A stretch of DNA of 64,000 nucleotides from Paenibacillus bovis (GCF_001421015.2 NZ_CP013023.1:2721501-2785500), one strand, 5' to 3'; positions 27,006 through 36,217 are shown, counted from the stretch's first letter. Numbers and translations: made by a program. Notes: a model not told the origin generated them from the sequence alone.

Positions 27006-27015
27006 GGTGTGCTTG

Positions 27016-28278
27016 ATGAGAAAAATGTGGAAACCCCTGGTAGCATGCGTATTAATCTTTTCTTTTGTATTGGCAGGCTGTGGCGGCAAGGATGAAGCAG
27101 CTACTACTTCCGATGGCAAACGAATCCTGAAAGTATGGGGCATGGGCGCCGAAGGAACAGCACTTGCCAAAATGGTGCCTGATTTTGAAGCCAAAAACCC
27201 GGATATCAAAGTACAGGTGCAGGCGATCCCTTGGGGAAATGCCCATGACAAATTGCTGACAGCTGTTGCTTCCCAGAGTGGTCCAGATGTCGTGCAGATG
27301 GGAATGAGCTGGATACCGGAATTTGCGGAAGCTGGCGCGCTGCAGGATCTGTCCTCCTATACCGAAAAGTACCCGAATCTGAAAGCGGACAATTACTTTG
27401 AAGGCTCTCGTACCAAAATGACCTATAACGACAAACTGGTTGGCGTACCATGGTACATTGACACCCGCGTATTGTTCTACCGCAAAGATCTGCTCAAGCA
27501 GGTGGGCTACAACGAAGCACCAAAAACCTGGGCAGAGCTCAAGGATGCGGCAACCAAGCTGACTGCACGCGGTAAAGGCAATTATGGTATTTTGCTGGAT
27601 AGCAAAGACCAACTGTTCACATTGCCATTTGCATGGGAGAACGGCAGCGAAGTGATCGACAGCAATAACCAGGCACAGCTCAATCAGAAACCTTATGTAG
27701 AAACGATTCAGTACCTGAGCAGTTTCTTCAAGGAAGGTATTGCTCCAACGCAAAGCGATATGCAGCTGATTCCTTCTTTTGGTGAAGGGATTCTGCCAAT
27801 GTTTATCAGCGGTCCATGGTCTGTAAATCAGGTGAAAACCGAACTGCCTGAGCTGAAAAGCGACCAGTGGGGAACAGCAGTCATTCCTGCCAAGGAAGAA
27901 GGCGGAGAAAGCATGTCGGTACTCGGCGGATCGAATATGTCCGTATTCAGCAGTGCCAAAAATACAGAAGATGCTGTCAAATTTATCTCTTATCTGAACG
28001 AGCCGGATGTACAGGTGAAATGGTATGAACTGACACAGGATCTGCCATCCACTACCAAAGCATGGGAAAACAAAGTATTCCAAGATAACCCTAATATCCA
28101 GACTTTCCGTACCCAAATGGATACTTCCCGTTCTATTCCATCTGTAAAAGAGTGGGAGACGGTAGCCAAGCAGATCAGCGATGCATTTGACCAGATCGTT
28201 GTCGGCGGAACCGATATCCAGACGCAGCTGGATCAACTGAATGAGCAGGCGAACTCTACCCTGCAAAGTGGCAGCTAA
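27016..28278 (+). CDS. Sugar ABC transporter solute-binding lipoprotein 1 (family 1)
   Basis: A 420-residue lipoprotein. A signal peptide ends in the lipobox VLAGC, so Cys becomes lipidated. The mature part is a family 1 extracellular sugar-binding protein (LKVWGMGAEGTALAKMVPDFEAKNPDIKV, PWGNAHDKLLTAVASQSGPDVVQMG, later GPWSVNQVKTE and AVIPAKEEGGESMSVLGGSN). It captures an oligosaccharide for the downstream permeases. ATG 27016 follows GAGGTG and is preferred over in-frame starts inside the lacI gene. It is a close paralogue of the next gene, with long identical blocks, indicating tandem duplication. Confidence 0.88.
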   Translation: MRKMWKPLVACVLIFSFVLAGCGGKDEAATTSDGKRILKVWGMGAEGTALAKMVPDFEAKNPDIKVQVQAIPWGNAHDKLLTAVASQSGPDVVQMGMSWIPEFAEAGALQDLSSYTEKYPNLKADNYFEGSRTKMTYNDKLVGVPWYIDTRVLFYRKDLLKQVGYNEAPKTWAELKDAATKLTARGKGNYGILLDSKDQLFTLPFAWENGSEVIDSNNQAQLNQKPYVETIQYLSSFFKEGIAPTQSDMQLIPSFGEGILPMFISGPWSVNQVKTELPELKSDQWGTAVIPAKEEGGESMSVLGGSNMSVFSSAKNTEDAVKFISYLNEPDVQVKWYELTQDLPSTTKAWENKVFQDNPNIQTFRTQMDTSRSIPSVKEWETVAKQISDAFDQIVVGGTDIQTQLDQLNEQANSTLQSGS

Positions 28279-28342
28279 TTTTAAAAGCAGCCATTCTCTA
28301 TATGTATTCAAATTAATACGTAACCATGAATCGGTTTACCCT

Positions 28343-28392
28343 GCAAAGACGCTGTTCGTTGCCCCTTATCCGTTATCCGGACTTGTCTTTGC
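28343..28392 (+). other. Intercistronic inverted repeat between the two solute-binding genes
   Basis: GCAAAGAC (28343-28350) and GTCTTTGC (28385-28392) are perfectly complementary with a 34-base loop, followed by TTCTCTTTT. It could be a weak attenuator or a stem that stabilises mRNA ends. The loop contains GTTATCCGG, also found in the hairpin at 31578. Confidence 0.4.
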
Positions 28393-28428
28393 TTCTCTTT
28401 TAAACAAAAAAAATTGAAGAGGTGCCAA

Positions 28429-29676
28429 ATGGCTAAACTATGGAAATCCATGATTGCATGTATGCTTGTATTCTCGATTGTACTGGCTGGATGTAGTGGT
28501 CAGGACAAAACGACCACAGCGGATGGAAAACGGATTCTGAAAATATGGGGTATGGGCGGCGAAGGCGGATCTTTGCCAGATATGGTTGCGGCATTTGAAA
28601 AAGCAAATCCGGAGATTGATGTACAGGTTCAGCAGATTCCATGGGGATCGGCGCATGATAAACTGCTGACGGCTGTCGCTTCCAAAAGCGGACCCGATGT
28701 TATCCAGATGGGAATGACCTGGATTCCGGAGTTTGCCAATGCCGGTGCATTGATGGATCTAACTCCTTATATGGAGCAGTATCCGAATCTCAAGCCGGAG
28801 AATTTCTTCGAAGGTGCGAGAGAAACGATGAAATTCAACGATCAAATGATCAGCGTGCCATGGTACATGGAGACACGGGTACTCTATTATCGTACCGACC
28901 TGCTCAAGGAAGTCGGTTACAATGAACCGCCGAAAACATGGGCAGAGTTGAAAGACGCTGCCACCAAACTGGCTGCACGTGGCAATGGTAATTATGGTAT
29001 TTTGCTGGATAACCAGGATGCAGCGTTTACGCTTCCGTTTGCCTGGGAAAATGGCAGTGAAGTCATCAGCAATAATCAAGCTCAGTTCAATCAGCCTCCT
29101 TATATAGAAGCCGTTAACTATTTGACCAGCTTCTACAAAGAAGGACTGGCACCCACACAGAGTGATATGCAGCTGCTGCCTGCATTTGGTCAGGGCATGG
29201 TTCCTATGTTCTTTAGTGGTCCATGGTCAATTAACCAGATTCATGAAACAGCACCGCAGATCGATGGTAAATGGTCGACTGCACTGATCCCTGCCAAAGA
29301 AGAAGGCGGCAAAAGTGCTTCTGTACTCGGCGGTTCGAACTGGAGCGTATTCAGCAGTGCTGTAAATAAAGATGATGCTGTGAAATTTATTTCCTTTATG
29401 AGTGATCCTGCCAACCAGGTGAAATACTATGAATTGTCCAAAGATCTGCCTTCTACCCTAAAAGCATGGGAAGACAAAGCGTTCAGCAGCAATGAGCAAG
29501 TCAAAACATTCCGTGAGCAAATGGAAACATCCCGCACATCACCATTCGTCAAGTCCTGGGAAGCGATCGGTACCCTGATCAAAGATTCGCTGCAGCAGAT
29601 TAATCTGGGTGGTGCAGATGTGCAGAAACAAATGGAAGAACTGAATACACAGGCAAATGAATTGTTAAAAGACTAA
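28429..29676 (+). CDS. Sugar ABC transporter solute-binding lipoprotein 2 (family 1)
   Basis: A 415-residue lipoprotein with signal peptide and lipobox VLAGC, strongly similar throughout to the protein encoded at 27016 (shared blocks include LLTAVAS, PTQSDMQL, KTWAELKDAATKL, NYGILLD, LPFAWENGSEVI). Differences cluster in surface and some pocket positions, for example AENG-type loops and the C-terminal helix, so ligand range could differ. ATG 28429 follows GAAGAGGTG. It is followed 42 bases later by the first permease gene. Whether both binding proteins serve the same permease cannot be told by sequence. Confidence 0.87.
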   Translation: MAKLWKSMIACMLVFSIVLAGCSGQDKTTTADGKRILKIWGMGGEGGSLPDMVAAFEKANPEIDVQVQQIPWGSAHDKLLTAVASKSGPDVIQMGMTWIPEFANAGALMDLTPYMEQYPNLKPENFFEGARETMKFNDQMISVPWYMETRVLYYRTDLLKEVGYNEPPKTWAELKDAATKLAARGNGNYGILLDNQDAAFTLPFAWENGSEVISNNQAQFNQPPYIEAVNYLTSFYKEGLAPTQSDMQLLPAFGQGMVPMFFSGPWSINQIHETAPQIDGKWSTALIPAKEEGGKSASVLGGSNWSVFSSAVNKDDAVKFISFMSDPANQVKYYELSKDLPSTLKAWEDKAFSSNEQVKTFREQMETSRTSPFVKSWEAIGTLIKDSLQQINLGGADVQKQMEELNTQANELLKD

Positions 29677-29718
29677 TGATGAAGTAGTAAAAATGCTTCC
29701 GTAAAGGAGGGAACAGAG

Positions 29719-30624
29719 ATGCAGAAGGCCTGGCAATCGTTGGCCAAGCACAGATATCCTTATCTGTTTATTGCGCCAACACTAATCATTCTATTTATCT
29801 TTTCATTTATCCCGATTCTGGTCGCCGTATTTATCAGTTTTACGAATATGGATCTGGCCGGACTGGCGAACTGGTCCAATATCAAGTTTAACGGTGCAGA
29901 TAACTTTGTTCAGCTATTTGGCGATGCGGTGTTCCGCAAGTCGATGTTCAATACGCTGATCTATGTTGTGGTCGGTGTACCTCTGGTTGTCCTCCTGTCG
30001 ATGGCAATAGCCATCCTGATTAACCAGGGTACCAGCTGGCTGTTCAAAACATTCCGTGTTATTTACTACATGCCTTCTATTACGAATATCGTCGCTGTAG
30101 CCGTGATCTGGGGATATCTGTACAATTCCCAGTACGGCTTGATCAACCAGATGTTGGGATTCTTCGGCTTTGATCCGGTTCGCTGGCTTCAAGGACCGAC
30201 AATCGCCAAGTTCTCCCTGATTATTATGGCAGTATGGAAAGCAATCGGTCTGAATATGATCATTTTCCTGGCTGCACTACAGGGTATTCCGCGTACGTAT
30301 TATGAAGCAGCACAGATTGACGGAGCCAGCCGCTGGCAGCAGCTCACCAAAATTACGGTACCGCTGCTTGGATTTGCGACTTTCTTCGTCTCGATCACGA
30401 CTTTGATTGGCTGGATTCAATTCTTCGAGGAACCGCTCGTTATGACCAAGGGCGATCCACTGAACGGAACAACATCCATGGCCCTGTTTATTTACAATAC
30501 AGGCTTCCAGCGCAGTGACTTCGGTTATGCAGCAGCAGGCTCGATTGTATTGTTCGCGATCATCATTGTTGTAACGATTATTCAATTCAAAGTACGCAAA
30601 AAAGACAGCGATGTAGAGTATTAA
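29719..30624 (+). CDS. Sugar ABC transporter permease, MalF/UgpA-like
   Basis: A 301-residue inner-membrane permease with six helices, the first at YLFIAPTLIILFIFSFIPILVAVF. The EAA loop reads YYEAAQIDGASRWQQLTKITVPLL near residues 190-215 (key residues EAAQIDGA), which couples to an ATPase. It belongs to the MalFG-type carbohydrate importers. GGAGGG lies seven bases before the ATG. It pairs with the next gene. No ATPase gene is present in the locus, so a shared MsmK/MsmX-type ATPase encoded elsewhere is likely used, as known for many Gram-positive sugar importers. Confidence 0.87.
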   Translation: MQKAWQSLAKHRYPYLFIAPTLIILFIFSFIPILVAVFISFTNMDLAGLANWSNIKFNGADNFVQLFGDAVFRKSMFNTLIYVVVGVPLVVLLSMAIAILINQGTSWLFKTFRVIYYMPSITNIVAVAVIWGYLYNSQYGLINQMLGFFGFDPVRWLQGPTIAKFSLIIMAVWKAIGLNMIIFLAALQGIPRTYYEAAQIDGASRWQQLTKITVPLLGFATFFVSITTLIGWIQFFEEPLVMTKGDPLNGTTSMALFIYNTGFQRSDFGYAAAGSIVLFAIIIVVTIIQFKVRKKDSDVEY

Positions 30625-30678
30625 TGATCCGTACAGCCTGAGCTGACGCCGGATTGAACTGTGAAAGGAGGTTCCGCA

Positions 30679-31503
30679 ATGGATATTCAAGTGAGACCCG
30701 TTTACAAAACTATAGTGATTGCACTGCTGGTTATTGGTGCAATAGCAATGTGTATACCATTCATATGGATGATTCTGTCGTCCTTTAAGCCGGAGAGCGA
30801 GGTTACTTCACTAACGCCTACGTTCTGGCCGCAGGAACCGACCATGCATAATTTCACCCGTTTGTTTACCGAGATGAACTTTCAGCAATACCTGATCAAT
30901 ACACTGATCATCGTCTTTTTCTCCTTTATTGGATTGTTCCTGAACGCAGCAGCCGGATATGCTTTTGCCAAGTTCAACTTTCCGGGGAAAAATGTGCTGT
31001 ATTATCTGGTACTGGGAACCATGATGATTCCTTCCCAGGTAACGATGATTCCGGTTTATTTGATCCTGAATGAAATGCATCTGACCAACACAATGGCAGG
31101 GATTGTGCTGCCCGGTATGGTTAACGCCTTTGGTATTTTCCTGTTCCGTCAGTTTATGACTTCTATTCCGAATGACTTGATCGAAGCGGCAAGACTGGAT
31201 GGTGCAGGGGAGATACGTACTTTCTTCCAGCTCGTTATTCCGATTGCCAAGCCGATCTTTGCCGTACAGGGGATTCTGACCTTTATCGGCGGCTGGAACA
31301 GCTTCCTGTGGCCACTGATTGTAGCCAATGACGAGAGTCTGTACACGCTGTCTGTCGGCCTGTCCCTGCTCAAAGGTCAATATGGCGGAGACTTTGCTAT
31401 TCAGATGGCCGGAGCATCCTTTATGGTTATTCCAATTCTGATCATCTTTATTTTCGCACAGCGTCATATTATTGAAGGCTATACGATCTCTGGTATGAAA
31501 TAA
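30679..31503 (+). CDS. Sugar ABC transporter permease, MalG/UgpE-like
   Basis: A 274-residue membrane permease with six helices (first IVIALLVIGAIAMCIPFIWMILSSF). The EAA motif reads LIEAARLDGAGEIRTFFQLVIPIAKP and the C-terminal ending HIIEGYTISGMK is typical of MalG-like subunits. ATG 30679 follows AAAGGAGG; an earlier in-frame GTG overlaps that site. It forms the heterodimeric channel with the preceding MalF-like protein. Confidence 0.88.
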   Translation: MDIQVRPVYKTIVIALLVIGAIAMCIPFIWMILSSFKPESEVTSLTPTFWPQEPTMHNFTRLFTEMNFQQYLINTLIIVFFSFIGLFLNAAAGYAFAKFNFPGKNVLYYLVLGTMMIPSQVTMIPVYLILNEMHLTNTMAGIVLPGMVNAFGIFLFRQFMTSIPNDLIEAARLDGAGEIRTFFQLVIPIAKPIFAVQGILTFIGGWNSFLWPLIVANDESLYTLSVGLSLLKGQYGGDFAIQMAGASFMVIPILIIFIFAQRHIIEGYTISGMK

Positions 31504-31577
31504 AAATAAGGATACCGAGTCGCAGCCAGCTGATCAAATGCGCTTCTGCATGACAGTATGGTGTGAGTTACAGAGAA

Positions 31578-31622
31578 TGTCCGGTTATCCGGTAGTATTT
31601 ATCTGATAAGGATAACCGGACA
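31578..31622 (+). other. Perfect 13-bp inverted repeat in the permease-phosphorylase gap
   Basis: TGTCCGGTTATCC (31578-31590) pairs perfectly with GGATAACCGGACA (31610-31622), loop 19 bases. No T-run follows, so it is not a standard terminator. It may protect the 3' end of the transporter mRNA or be a protein-binding site. No other feature explains it. Confidence 0.6.
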
Positions 31623-31665
31623 GAACTTTAGAGAAAAATATGATTACACTACGGAGGGATTCATC

Positions 31666-34080
31666 ATGTCTACTGTACAAAATCAATCCACAACGCAGCA
31701 AAATCAGCTTTTCCAAAATGAATATGGATATTTCACCGAAAATGGCCGGGAGTATGTGATTACCAATCCACGTACACCGCGTCCCTGGAGCAATATTATT
31801 AGTAATGGCGATTACTCCTTTATGGTATCCCAGGCAGGTGGCGGCGCTTCTTGGCGAGGCAATGCCGGACAGAACCGGATTACGCGTCTGTTCCAGGATG
31901 TGATCAAGGATTCATGGGGCAAATTCATCTATCTGCGTGACCGCAGCTCCGGCAAGTTCTGGTCTGCTGCATGGAAGCCGGTAATGGCTGAATTTGAACA
32001 TTATGAAGTACGTCATGGTATTGGATATAGCGTATTCACCCAGCAGGTCGACGGAATCCGCAGCGAATTGACCGTATTCGTGGCACCGGATGCTCCACTG
32101 GAAATTATGCAGTTAAAAATTACCAATAACAGCGGACAGACGCGTGAACTGGATGCAACTACTTATTTTGAATGGGCACCGGGGTTTGCACCGGACGAGC
32201 ATCGTGAATTCCACAAAATCTTTATGAACTCGGAATATCGCGAAGATCTTAATGCTATTCAACTGGAAAAATACTTATGGGCATTCCCTGATGAAAAAGG
32301 ACGCAGCAATAATGTAAGCTGGCCGTATACCGCTTTCCATGCTGCCAGTGAGCAGCCATCTTCCTATGATGCGGATAAGGAATCTTTTGTCGGTATGTAC
32401 GGCGAAGAATCACGCCCACAGGCGATGCAGGATCAAGAGCTGGCAGGGCATACCGGACGTTTTGGCGATGCTGCAGCTTCTCTGCGTGTTGCTGTCAAGC
32501 TGGAACCGGGCGCTTCCCATACGGTCGTATTCACGATCGGAGCCGCCGAGCATGAGAAGGAAGACGCCGCAGCATTGATCCGCGAATATACGAGCGTGGA
32601 AGCCGCTGAGCGTACACTGGCACGGGTACACGAATTCTGGAGCGAATTGATCGATACCGAAGAGATTCAGACACCGGATCCGGCGATGAATATTATGACG
32701 AATGTATGGCTTAAGTATCAATCTATTTCCTGTCGCCTATGGGGTAAAACTGCTTATTATCAAGTGAGCGCAGGATACGGTTTCCGCGATCAGCTGCAGG
32801 ATTCCCAGATTTTCCTGACCAATAAACCGGAATTGATGCGCAAGCAGATTCTGATGCATGCTTCCCAGCAGTTCCAGGAAGGCGACGTGCTGCACTGGTG
32901 GTTCACTATCCGCGGAGGCGGACCACGTACTCGTTGTTCCGATGATCTGTTATGGCTTCCGTTCATCATGGATTCCTATCTGAAAGAAACCCAGGATTAT
33001 CAGATTCTGGACGAAATCACTCCATTCCTCGACGGCGGAGAGGCAACGGTATATGAGCATTGCAAGCGTGCTATCGAGAAATCATTCCTGCGTTTCAGCC
33101 CGCGCGGCGTACCATTGATGGGTGAGCATGACTGGAATGATGGTTTGAGTGCAATCGGTTATGACTGGAAAGGCGAGAGCTTCTGGGTGGGCGAGTTCCT
33201 GTATATGATTCTTGGCAGCTTTGCACCAGTGGCACAGCGCCGTGGTGATCAGGCTTTTGCAGACAAAATGATCGAAGTACAGGGCAGTCTCAAGCAGACG
33301 TTGAATGAATATGGCTGGGATGGCGAATGGTATCTGCAGGCGACAACCGATGATGGTCTCAAAGTAGGCTCCAAGGAAAATGAAGAAGGACAGATTTTCC
33401 TGAATCCGCAAATCTGGGCAGTTATTTCTGGCGTAGCTGACGAAGAACGTGGTCAGCAGGCGATGGCTAGTGTCAGCAAGCATCTGCTGCGTGATTACGG
33501 CTCCTTGCTGCTGTATCCGGCTTATACCAAAGTACGCCGTGATATCGGCTACATTACCCGCTATGCACCGGGTCTGCGCGAGAATGGCGGTGTCTATACT
33601 CACGCCGCTACATGGGCAGTATGGGCTTATACACTGGCCGGTCAACCGGAGAAAGCATATGAAGCTTACAGCAAAATCTGTCCGCCAAACCGTTCGGATG
33701 ATCCAAATGGCTACGTAGGCGAGCCTTATGTAACGCCAGGTAACTCCGATGGTCCGATTTCGCCAAATTATGGCCGCGGCGGCTGGACGTGGTACACAGG
33801 CTCTTCCCAATGGCTGCAGCGTATGGCAACCAACTGGATTCTGGGTGTTCGCGCAGAGCACGAAGGGTTGCTGGTCGATCCGAGCATTCCATCCGAATGG
33901 CCGGAGTTCAGCTACCGTCGTAACTTCCGCGGGGCAACCTATCTGATTCATGTAGACAATGCAGCAGGCGTATCCCGTGGCGTGAAGTCCATTACAGTAG
34001 ACGGCAAAGAAATTGAAGGCAATATTCTACCGGACTTCCAGGATGGCAAAAAGCATGAAGTGAAAGTTATCATGGGCTAA
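31666..34080 (+). CDS. GH94 (former GT36) family disaccharide phosphorylase-like protein
   Basis: An 804-residue protein with the architecture of cellobiose-phosphorylase-type enzymes. An N-terminal beta-sandwich (NGDYSFMVSQAGGGASWRGNAGQNRITR) is followed by a helical linker and an (alpha/alpha)6 barrel. The motif DWNDG at residues 489-493 contains the family's catalytic Asp. YQVSAGYGFRDQLQDSQIFL and HWWFTIRGGGPRTRCSDDLLWLPF match substrate-site motifs. GH94 enzymes cleave beta-linked disaccharides with phosphate, giving a sugar 1-phosphate. Linkage specificity (cellobiose, laminaribiose, sophorose or other) cannot be read here. There is no signal peptide, so it acts on imported sugar. The operon context supports import of a beta-glucan disaccharide. 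Confidence 0.85.
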   Translation: MSTVQNQSTTQQNQLFQNEYGYFTENGREYVITNPRTPRPWSNIISNGDYSFMVSQAGGGASWRGNAGQNRITRLFQDVIKDSWGKFIYLRDRSSGKFWSAAWKPVMAEFEHYEVRHGIGYSVFTQQVDGIRSELTVFVAPDAPLEIMQLKITNNSGQTRELDATTYFEWAPGFAPDEHREFHKIFMNSEYREDLNAIQLEKYLWAFPDEKGRSNNVSWPYTAFHAASEQPSSYDADKESFVGMYGEESRPQAMQDQELAGHTGRFGDAAASLRVAVKLEPGASHTVVFTIGAAEHEKEDAAALIREYTSVEAAERTLARVHEFWSELIDTEEIQTPDPAMNIMTNVWLKYQSISCRLWGKTAYYQVSAGYGFRDQLQDSQIFLTNKPELMRKQILMHASQQFQEGDVLHWWFTIRGGGPRTRCSDDLLWLPFIMDSYLKETQDYQILDEITPFLDGGEATVYEHCKRAIEKSFLRFSPRGVPLMGEHDWNDGLSAIGYDWKGESFWVGEFLYMILGSFAPVAQRRGDQAFADKMIEVQGSLKQTLNEYGWDGEWYLQATTDDGLKVGSKENEEGQIFLNPQIWAVISGVADEERGQQAMASVSKHLLRDYGSLLLYPAYTKVRRDIGYITRYAPGLRENGGVYTHAATWAVWAYTLAGQPEKAYEAYSKICPPNRSDDPNGYVGEPYVTPGNSDGPISPNYGRGGWTWYTGSSQWLQRMATNWILGVRAEHEGLLVDPSIPSEWPEFSYRRNFRGATYLIHVDNAAGVSRGVKSITVDGKEIEGNILPDFQDGKKHEVKVIMG

Positions 34081-34110
34081 GTTATTTTACAAATTCCAAT
34101 ATAAAAGTAT

Positions 34111-34153
34111 AAAAGAGCATCGCTGCATAAAACTATTGCAGCGATGCTTTTTG
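34111..34153 (+). terminator. Intrinsic terminator of the sugar locus
   Basis: AGCATCGCTGCA pairs perfectly with TGCAGCGATGCT, loop 10 bases, followed by TTTTT. Confidence 0.9.
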
Positions 34154-34380
34154 GGTTTACAGTTATTTTCTGAGGAAGGTTATATGTATACTGCTGGGTG
34201 CACAATACCGACTTGCTGATTCATCAGCTTGATTTGTTTAGCTTTCAAGCCGAATGAAGATGCTGGATCTGGTTCATTCATACAAAATTGTGACGAGCTA
34301 TTAAACAAAATCGATTTTCAATTTATAATATTAAAATTATAACAAAATCCAAATACAGATGTCCTAAAGGAGAAGCAACC

Positions 34381-34845
34381 ATGACCTGGCATATCAAGCA
34401 TTTTAATGAGCTGAATACAAGGGAGTTATATCAGATTCTAAAAGAGCGTACCGATATTTTTGTGGTCGAACAAAATTGTCCTTATCCTGAAGTAGATGGC
34501 AGGGATGTGGACTGCTACCATCTGTTCAAGCTGGAGAACGAGCAGATCGCAGCCTACGCACGTCTGCTGCCGCCGGGAGTGGCTTATCCACAGGCTTCGA
34601 TTGGCAGGGTCATCGTCCCAGCGATTCATCGTGGCAAAGGGTATGCCGGTGAGTTGTTTGCACGTGCCGTGGATTTTATCCAGCAGGAGTTGAACGAAGT
34701 GGAAATCAAAATTCAGGCGCAGGAGTATCTATGCCGCTTTTACGGTGCATATGGATTTGAGCCGATCTCCGAGTCCTATCTGGAAGACGGCATCCCGCAT
34801 GTGGATATGCTGCTAAAAGAGCGCAGAGTACAGCAGCAGGTCTAA
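34381..34845 (+). CDS. GNAT N-acetyltransferase, ElaA-like
   Basis: A 154-residue protein of the ElaA subgroup (COG2153). It begins WHIKHFNELNTRELYQILKERTDIFVVEQNCPYPEVDGRD, whose FVVEQNCPYPEVD block is diagnostic, and has the acetyl-CoA loop VPAIHRGKGYAGELF and the C-terminal FYGAYGFEPISESYLEDGIPHVDM. Substrate unknown. AAAGGAG precedes ATG by eight bases. It is a lone gene. The gap before it (34154-34380) is AT-rich with no other gene. Confidence 0.85.
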   Translation: MTWHIKHFNELNTRELYQILKERTDIFVVEQNCPYPEVDGRDVDCYHLFKLENEQIAAYARLLPPGVAYPQASIGRVIVPAIHRGKGYAGELFARAVDFIQQELNEVEIKIQAQEYLCRFYGAYGFEPISESYLEDGIPHVDMLLKERRVQQQV

Positions 34846-34879
34846 ACATATCAATTCGCTTGTAGTGTACATGATAATT

Positions 34880-34916
34880 GCTTAGCTGGATCACTCTCTG
34901 TTATATCCAGCTAAGC
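34880..34916. other. Perfect 12-bp inverted repeat between convergent genes
   Basis: GCTTAGCTGGAT pairs perfectly with ATCCAGCTAAGC, loop 13 bases. It sits in the 97-base gap between convergent genes, where a terminator is expected, but neither side has a T-run. It may be a weak terminator or an mRNA end-stabilising stem. Confidence 0.6.
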
Positions 34917-34942
34917 GGTGTATCGTGCAGAAACAACATTTA

Positions 34943-35704
34943 TTAATCCCACCAAAAATACCAGGTTGTTGAATGCTTCAAATGACTTGCTAGACTGCGG
35001 ATAGTAGCTGTAGACTCCTCTGCCTGATAGACACGATCACTGCAAAAGGCAAAATGTTCTCTTGCCAGCAATTCAGCCACGTGGTTATCTGCAGGTGGAC
35101 GAGTCAGCTTCAATTCCCAGGTATTATGAGAAACAATAGCAGGTACAGCTCCATAATGGTCATACCAGTATTTAAACACCGCCACCTGTTCTTCAGGAAG
35201 TGGACAATCATTAAATCCCCCCATAGGTACCCAGGCCGCCAGCTCCCAGGCTGCCGTAATTGGAATACACGCAATAATAATCTCGGGATACGGTACTGTT
35301 CCATTCAGATAACTATACAACTCATGCTCTGCTACTGCAGGAATGAAATCTCCATATAAATTAGAATGTTCATCATCAAACTCATCTTCGTCTGCAATAC
35401 TGTCATTCCAGCGCTGTTCAAGTAACTGAGGCACATCGATCTGCATAGCATCTTTGATTACCTCTTGACGAAAATAATGGATACCATCAGGTGAAGGTCC
35501 ATCTTCGATTTCTTCGAGAACATTTTCAATCACTTCTGCCAGAACATTACTAACTACAATAATAAGAGGAATAAATCCGTCCTGCTTACCCTGTTTACTC
35601 ATCCGTTCATAAGCTTCCACAATAAATGCTCCATCGTTGATATCTTCAAATAATTCATATTCACAATCCAGATAATCCAATAGGTACTGACAATCATTCG
35701 TCAT
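34943..35704 (-). CDS. DUF4253-domain protein
   Basis: A 253-residue acidic cytosolic protein. The C-terminal half contains IPITAAWELAAWVPMGGFNDCPLPEEQVAVFKYWYDHYGAVPAIVSHNTWEL (key pieces VPMGGFNDCPLP and WYDHYGAVPAIVSHNTWEL), which matches the DUF4253 family. That family occurs singly in many bacteria, often near immunity-like or SMI1/KNR4-like genes, with no known activity. The N-terminal 100 residues are Glu/Asp-rich. AAAGGAG precedes ATG. No toxin gene is seen nearby. Confidence 0.65.
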   Translation of the reverse strand: MTNDCQYLLDYLDCEYELFEDINDGAFIVEAYERMSKQGKQDGFIPLIIVVSNVLAEVIENVLEEIEDGPSPDGIHYFRQEVIKDAMQIDVPQLLEQRWNDSIADEDEFDDEHSNLYGDFIPAVAEHELYSYLNGTVPYPEIIIACIPITAAWELAAWVPMGGFNDCPLPEEQVAVFKYWYDHYGAVPAIVSHNTWELKLTRPPADNHVAELLAREHFAFCSDRVYQAEESTATIRSLASHLKHSTTWYFWWD

Positions 35705-35941
35705 AGTTATTCTCCTTTGATCAATTCATCACTACTATAGATTGATCATTTTGGATGATATTTTCTTTATTGTAAACCTGAAGGCAAAAAGAACACGATT
35801 TTTGTATTTATGACAGCTCCAATAAGCAAAAGACACAAATTCTTCGTATCTGACACAAAGCAGTTAAAAGCAATACAATATTGTAAATAATCATCGGATC
35901 GTTTGCTGGTTAGATTTGGACAAAATAGATAAAAATTAAAA

Positions 35942-35971
35942 TTGGAAATCTATACCTGACTATTGTAGAAT
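35942..35971 (+). promoter_or_regulatory. Candidate upstream promoter of odhAB
   Basis: TTGGAA (35942-35947) and TAGAAT (35966-35971) with an 18-base spacer. Transcripts from here would pass a small hairpin with T-run at 36069-36094. Evidence is by consensus only. Confidence 0.4.
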
Positions 35972-36068
35972 GGGAATTGTAAAGCGGATCACAGTTCGAA
36001 TAAGGGGGCATGAACAGCTAAGTATTACTTCAAATGATGCTCAATGTCATGGACAAACTCTTGCTAGA

Positions 36069-36094
36069 CGATTTGCTAAAATCGCATTTTTTTG
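36069..36094 (+). terminator. Small terminator-like hairpin in the odhA leader region
   Basis: CGATTT pairs with AAATCG (loop GCTA), then CATTTTTTTG. The stem is only six pairs. If active, it would cut short transcripts from the 35942 promoter. Confidence 0.4.
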
Positions 36095-36156
36095 ATTAGT
36101 AGTCATATTTCGCTTTAATCAGGCTAAAAAACCTGAATTATTCTTTACACATGACA

Positions 36157-36172
36157 AAGAAAACGTTTTCTT
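36157..36172 (+). promoter_or_regulatory. Palindromic cre-like site upstream of odhA
   Basis: AAGAAAACGTTTTCTT is a perfect 16-base palindrome. Its core resembles CcpA cre sites but lacks the outer TG/CA. It lies about 47 bases before the -35 region of the proximal promoter. CcpA-linked repression of the TCA cycle is established in Bacillus, so a CcpA role is plausible. Confidence 0.4.
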
Positions 36173-36217
36173 AACTCAGCATCGCTTATCCTCCCTGATA
36201 GTCCCATTTTAGACTAT

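Noticed and set aside
27052..28311. 419-codon open frame on the minus strand opposite the first solute-binding gene
   Set aside because: No ribosome binding site, His/Cys/Phe-rich composition typical of antisense frames, and fully overlaps a clear lipoprotein gene.
34323..34342. TTATAAT ... ATTATAA arms before the ElaA-like gene, resembling a PerR box
   Set aside because: Spacing is six bases instead of one, and the region is AT-rich enough for this to occur by chance.
36034..36099. 21-codon frame running through the small hairpin upstream of odhA
   Set aside because: No ribosome binding site near its ATG; kept only as part of the leader observation.
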